Shown in pieces: positions 6,165 through 8,994 of a DNA stretch of 8,994 nucleotides. Location: positions 1 to 8,994 of the forward strand of contig JALUEA010000094.1 of the NCBI GenBank assembly GCA_027053135.1. The letters run 5' to 3'. Made by a program: the position numbers and the translations under genes. This DNA comes from Candidatus Altimarinota bacterium. Its GTDB lineage: Bacteria > Patescibacteriota > Gracilibacteria > CAIRYL01. Below the pieces are notes generated by a model, which ran no database searches, had not been told where the DNA came from, and saw nothing but the letters and a program-made list of their open reading frames with translations. The stretch's first letter is position 1, and every line of letters starts with the position of its first letter.

Positions 6165-8867
6165 TTATCCACAACATTTTTTATATTTTTTCCCGCTTCC
6201 ACACGGGCATGGATCATTTCTTCCGACGCTTTTGGTTTTTATATTATCATCTGCTTTTATTAAGGTAATTCCTGATTTTCGTGCTTGTTCTGCTCGTTTT
6301 TGGTGGCGTGCTTCTTTTTCTGTTTTTGTGAGTACAACGGAATGATTATTTTCTTCTTTTGTAAGATCTTCTGAAATATCTGATTCAAGGTTATGTTGAA
6401 TTGCTGTAGCATTGGTCTCAAGCGGTTGAGGTTGTTCAGAAAAAGGGATTGGTTCTTGATTTGGTTGTGATGGTTGAATTTGAATATGGAAAAACATTGA
6501 AAGTTTTTGTTTTCGAATATCATGTAATAATTTTTTGAATAAATGAAAGGCTTCTTTTTTATATTCCATAAGAGGGTCTCGTTGTCCATATCCTCGAAGA
6601 GATACTTGTTCTTTAAGATCTGTCATTGATTGAATATGTTCTATAAAGAGTGTATCAATGACTCGTAAAGAGATTTGTTTTAAAACATTTTCAAGAGCTG
6701 TATGATCAACAAATAATGTTATTTTTTCATTGTAGGCTTCAGTAAGGTAATTTGTTGTTACAATTTTTATTTCATCAGTAGACTCACATTGTTTTAGCAT
6801 ATCTAAAGAAAGTTTGTTTTCATCTTTATGAAATGAAGATATTTCATTATAAATTTCTTTTATATCCCATTTGTGACTTTCTCTGTTCGCAGTATACACA
6901 TCTACAAAATTATCTACTTCATCTCTGATCATTTCAAGAAATTCTCCATTTATATCAGTTTTTCCGAGTAAAATTTTTCGTTTTCCGTAAATAATTTCTC
7001 GTTGTTTGTTCATTACATTATCGTATTGCAGGACATGTTTTCGACGATCGAAATGAGCTCCTTCTACTCGTTTTTGAGCGTTTTCTATGCCTTTGGTAAT
7101 AAAACTATTTTCGATAGGTAAATCTTCAGGAATATTTAAGGTATTCATCATAGAAATCATTCGATCTCCACCAAAAATTCGCATTAAATTATCTTCAAGT
7201 GAAACAAAAAATTGGGTTTCTCCTGGGTCTCCTTGTCGTCCAGATCGACCTCGTAACTGGTTATCAATTCTTCGAGATTCATGCCGCTCAGATCCCAGAA
7301 TAAATAATCCTCCGAGTTCTTGTACTCCTTCTCCGAGTTTTATATCAGTACCTCGCCCTGCCATATTTGTTGCAATTGTTACGGCATTTTTTTGTCCAGC
7401 ATTTACAATAATTTCCGCTTCTCTTTCATGGTGTTTTGCATTAAGGACTTCATGTTTAATTCCTTTTTGATGCAATATTTTTGATAACTGTTCTGATTTT
7501 TCTATTGATGCAGTTCCAATTAATACAGGTTGTCCTTTTTGTACTTTTTCTTGAACAAGATTTGCGATCGCATTAAATTTTCCTTTTTCTGTTTTATATA
7601 CCACATCTCCATGATCGATTCGTTGAATTGGCTTATTTGTTGGAATTGGTAAAACAGAAAGAGAATAAATATTTTCGAATTCTTCTTCTTCTGTTTCAGC
7701 GGTTCCGGTCATTCCTGCTAAATGCGAATATAGTCGAAAATAATTTTGGAATGTTATTGATGCCATGGTTTTTGATTGTTGTTTTACTTCAACTCCTTCT
7801 TTTGCTTCGAGGGCTTGGTGTAATCCTGCAGAAAACCGTCTTCCTGGCATAAGTCGTCCGGTAAATTCGTCTACAATAACCACTCCATGTTCTGGATGAA
7901 CTACATAATCGGTATCTCGTTTAAAACAGGCATGTGCTTTTAACGCTTGTTCAATATGATGTACTTCTTTAAATCCTCGTTCTGTATAGATATTTTTTAC
8001 TCCGAGTAACTGTTCCATTTTTGCAATTCCTTCTTCTGTCAGAATTGCCGATTTTTGTTTTTCATCAATTGTGTAATGTTTTCCTTCTGTAAGTTTTGGA
8101 ATAAGTTGTGCGTATAATGTATATTTTTCAGTTGATTCACCACTTGGAGCTGAGATAATTAATGGAGTTCGTGATTCATCAATGAGAATAGAGTCCACTT
8201 CATCAATTAAGGCAAAATATAAGTCTCTTTGAACAAGATCTTCAGTTCGTTGAGCCATATTATCTCGGAGATAATCAAATCCAAATTCGTTATTTGTTCC
8301 ATAGGTAATATCGGCATTATATGCTTCTTTTCGTTCTTTGGTTGGTGTTTTATTAATTATAACTCCAGTAGATAACCCAAGTGTTTCAAAAAGAGGCATA
8401 TTGGTTTCAACATCTCGTTGGGCAAGATAATCATTGACTGTTACAACATGAATACCTTTTTGTGCAAATCCTACAACAGATGCAACAAGTCCTGCGACAA
8501 GTGTTTTTCCTTCTCCTGTTCTCATTTCTGCAATTTTCCCTTCGAGAAGAGCTAATGCTCCTACTAATTGAACATCGTATGGTATCATGTTCCACGTTTC
8601 TTCCGTTCCCATTATTTCGTATTTTTCTCCTACGAGTCGTCTACAGGCATGCATCGCGACAGCAAGCATTCTGATAAGAAGTTCTTGTGATTCATGGAAA
8701 TCTTTTCCTTTTAATTGTGTTATTTCTTGGCTCCATTCTATATCAGAAATGGTTTGAAGATGTTCTTCTTGTTGTTTGATTTTTTCTACAATTTTTTGTA
8801 AGCGTTTTAAATCAGCAGATTTTGGGTCTCCTAAAAAAAGTTTTTCAATCCATTTGTTTAAGAACAT
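6165..8867 (-). CDS. secA: Preprotein translocase ATPase SecA
   Basis: SecA is the motor that drives preproteins through the SecYEG channel, acting at the cytoplasmic face of the membrane. At 900 residues it is the same size as E. coli SecA (901). Domains in order: NBD1 with MIPYDVQ (94-100), Walker A GEGKT (118-122), TVNDYLAQRD (143-152) and Walker B IDEVD (221-225); the preprotein cross-linking region (about 231-365); NBD2 with MTGTA (386-390), NMAGRGTDI (501-509) and the arginine-finger stretch LRGRSGRQGD (538-547); the helical scaffold and wing (QYDNVMNKQRE 614-624, LRGYGQRDPL 757-766); a Gln/Pro/Glu-rich linker (about 797-880); and a zinc-binding SEC-C tail CPCGSGKKYKKCC (887-899). The tail ends Cys-Cys rather than Cys-His; both forms can bind zinc. 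The start at 8867 gives the usual FLNKW N-terminus with no Shine-Dalgarno. Nothing appears truncated. The intact tail suggests a SecB- or membrane-interacting role is kept. Confidence 0.99.
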   Translation of the reverse strand: MFLNKWIEKLFLGDPKSADLKRLQKIVEKIKQQEEHLQTISDIEWSQEITQLKGKDFHESQELLIRMLAVAMHACRRLVGEKYEIMGTEETWNMIPYDVQLVGALALLEGKIAEMRTGEGKTLVAGLVASVVGFAQKGIHVVTVNDYLAQRDVETNMPLFETLGLSTGVIINKTPTKERKEAYNADITYGTNNEFGFDYLRDNMAQRTEDLVQRDLYFALIDEVDSILIDESRTPLIISAPSGESTEKYTLYAQLIPKLTEGKHYTIDEKQKSAILTEEGIAKMEQLLGVKNIYTERGFKEVHHIEQALKAHACFKRDTDYVVHPEHGVVIVDEFTGRLMPGRRFSAGLHQALEAKEGVEVKQQSKTMASITFQNYFRLYSHLAGMTGTAETEEEEFENIYSLSVLPIPTNKPIQRIDHGDVVYKTEKGKFNAIANLVQEKVQKGQPVLIGTASIEKSEQLSKILHQKGIKHEVLNAKHHEREAEIIVNAGQKNAVTIATNMAGRGTDIKLGEGVQELGGLFILGSERHESRRIDNQLRGRSGRQGDPGETQFFVSLEDNLMRIFGGDRMISMMNTLNIPEDLPIENSFITKGIENAQKRVEGAHFDRRKHVLQYDNVMNKQREIIYGKRKILLGKTDINGEFLEMIRDEVDNFVDVYTANRESHKWDIKEIYNEISSFHKDENKLSLDMLKQCESTDEIKIVTTNYLTEAYNEKITLFVDHTALENVLKQISLRVIDTLFIEHIQSMTDLKEQVSLRGYGQRDPLMEYKKEAFHLFKKLLHDIRKQKLSMFFHIQIQPSQPNQEPIPFSEQPQPLETNATAIQHNLESDISEDLTKEENNHSVVLTKTEKEARHQKRAEQARKSGITLIKADDNIKTKSVGRNDPCPCGSGKKYKKCCG

Positions 8868-8994
8868 GTGGTTTGGTTAAAGAGTTATACTATTCGCGTC
8901 ATTGTATTATATTTTACGATGAAAAAAAACTTTATTATAGGGATATGCTGAAAAAATGAGATGATTTTTATAATGTATTGTTTTGTAACTATAC
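8868..8994. promoter_or_regulatory. secA upstream region with candidate -10 boxes
   Basis: This 127-base AT-rich stretch shows no coding evidence. On the minus strand, TATAAT occurs at 8911 down to 8906, 39 bases before the secA ATG, and again at 8939 down to 8934. Neither has a convincing -35 box at the right distance. A plus-strand TATAAT at 8969-8974 could serve a gene starting beyond the right edge. The boxes are plausible but weak, because such hexamers are frequent in DNA this rich in A and T. Confidence 0.3.

Noticed and set aside
6165..6173. TTATCCACA, a perfect match to the DnaA-box consensus
   Set aside because: It is the reverse complement of the last codons and stop of secA (part of Cys, Gly, stop) and I noticed no companion boxes nearby. 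Coding constraint explains it.
7087..7470. Plus-strand open frame of 127 codons
   Set aside because: It lies antisense to the conserved NBD2 region of secA, and its Ser/Pro/Arg-rich translation reflects the opposite strand.

Overview
This AT-rich window of ordinary bacterial coding DNA carries seven protein genes and almost no spare sequence. The genes follow the standard code: no in-frame TGA occurs in roughly 2,850 codons, and CGA sits at conserved arginines (for example the RMRRG stretch of the TtcA-like protein and the GGSIRQPS stretch of GatA). The six visible stop codons are TAA or TAG. None of the seven start codons has a recognisable Shine-Dalgarno sequence. Low GC, compact genes, a fused ADP-forming acyl-CoA synthetase and a GatCAB-type amidotransferase fit a small-genome anaerobe or a candidate-phyla-radiation (Patescibacteria) type bacterium. 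That assignment is inference; no rRNA or other taxonomic marker is present.

Layout: positions 1-2069 (minus) hold a nearly complete NDP-forming acetyl/acyl-CoA synthetase whose C-terminus runs off the left edge. A 134-base divergent intergenic region (2070-2203) follows, containing a perfect 19-base palindrome. A plus-strand cluster then runs from 2204 to 5707: an MscS-type mechanosensitive channel, a TtcA-like tRNA thiolation enzyme, GatC and GatA, with gaps of 15, 11 and 28 bases. It ends at a strong symmetrical hairpin (5735-5773) that can act as a terminator for both strands. Converging on it from the right (minus strand) are a single-domain rhodanese-like protein (5776-6111) and full-length SecA (6165-8867). 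The last 127 bases hold the probable secA promoter region.

Functionally the window mixes energy metabolism (ATP from acyl-CoA), osmotic safety (MscS), tRNA modification and tRNA-dependent amidation (TtcA-like, GatCA; gatB is not here), protein export (SecA) and possible sulfur handling (rhodanese). I found no defence system, mobile element, CRISPR array, RNA gene or clearly undescribed system. The points most worth a second look are the loss of one expected iron-sulfur cysteine in the TtcA-like protein, the uniform lack of Shine-Dalgarno sequences, and the palindrome between the divergent genes.
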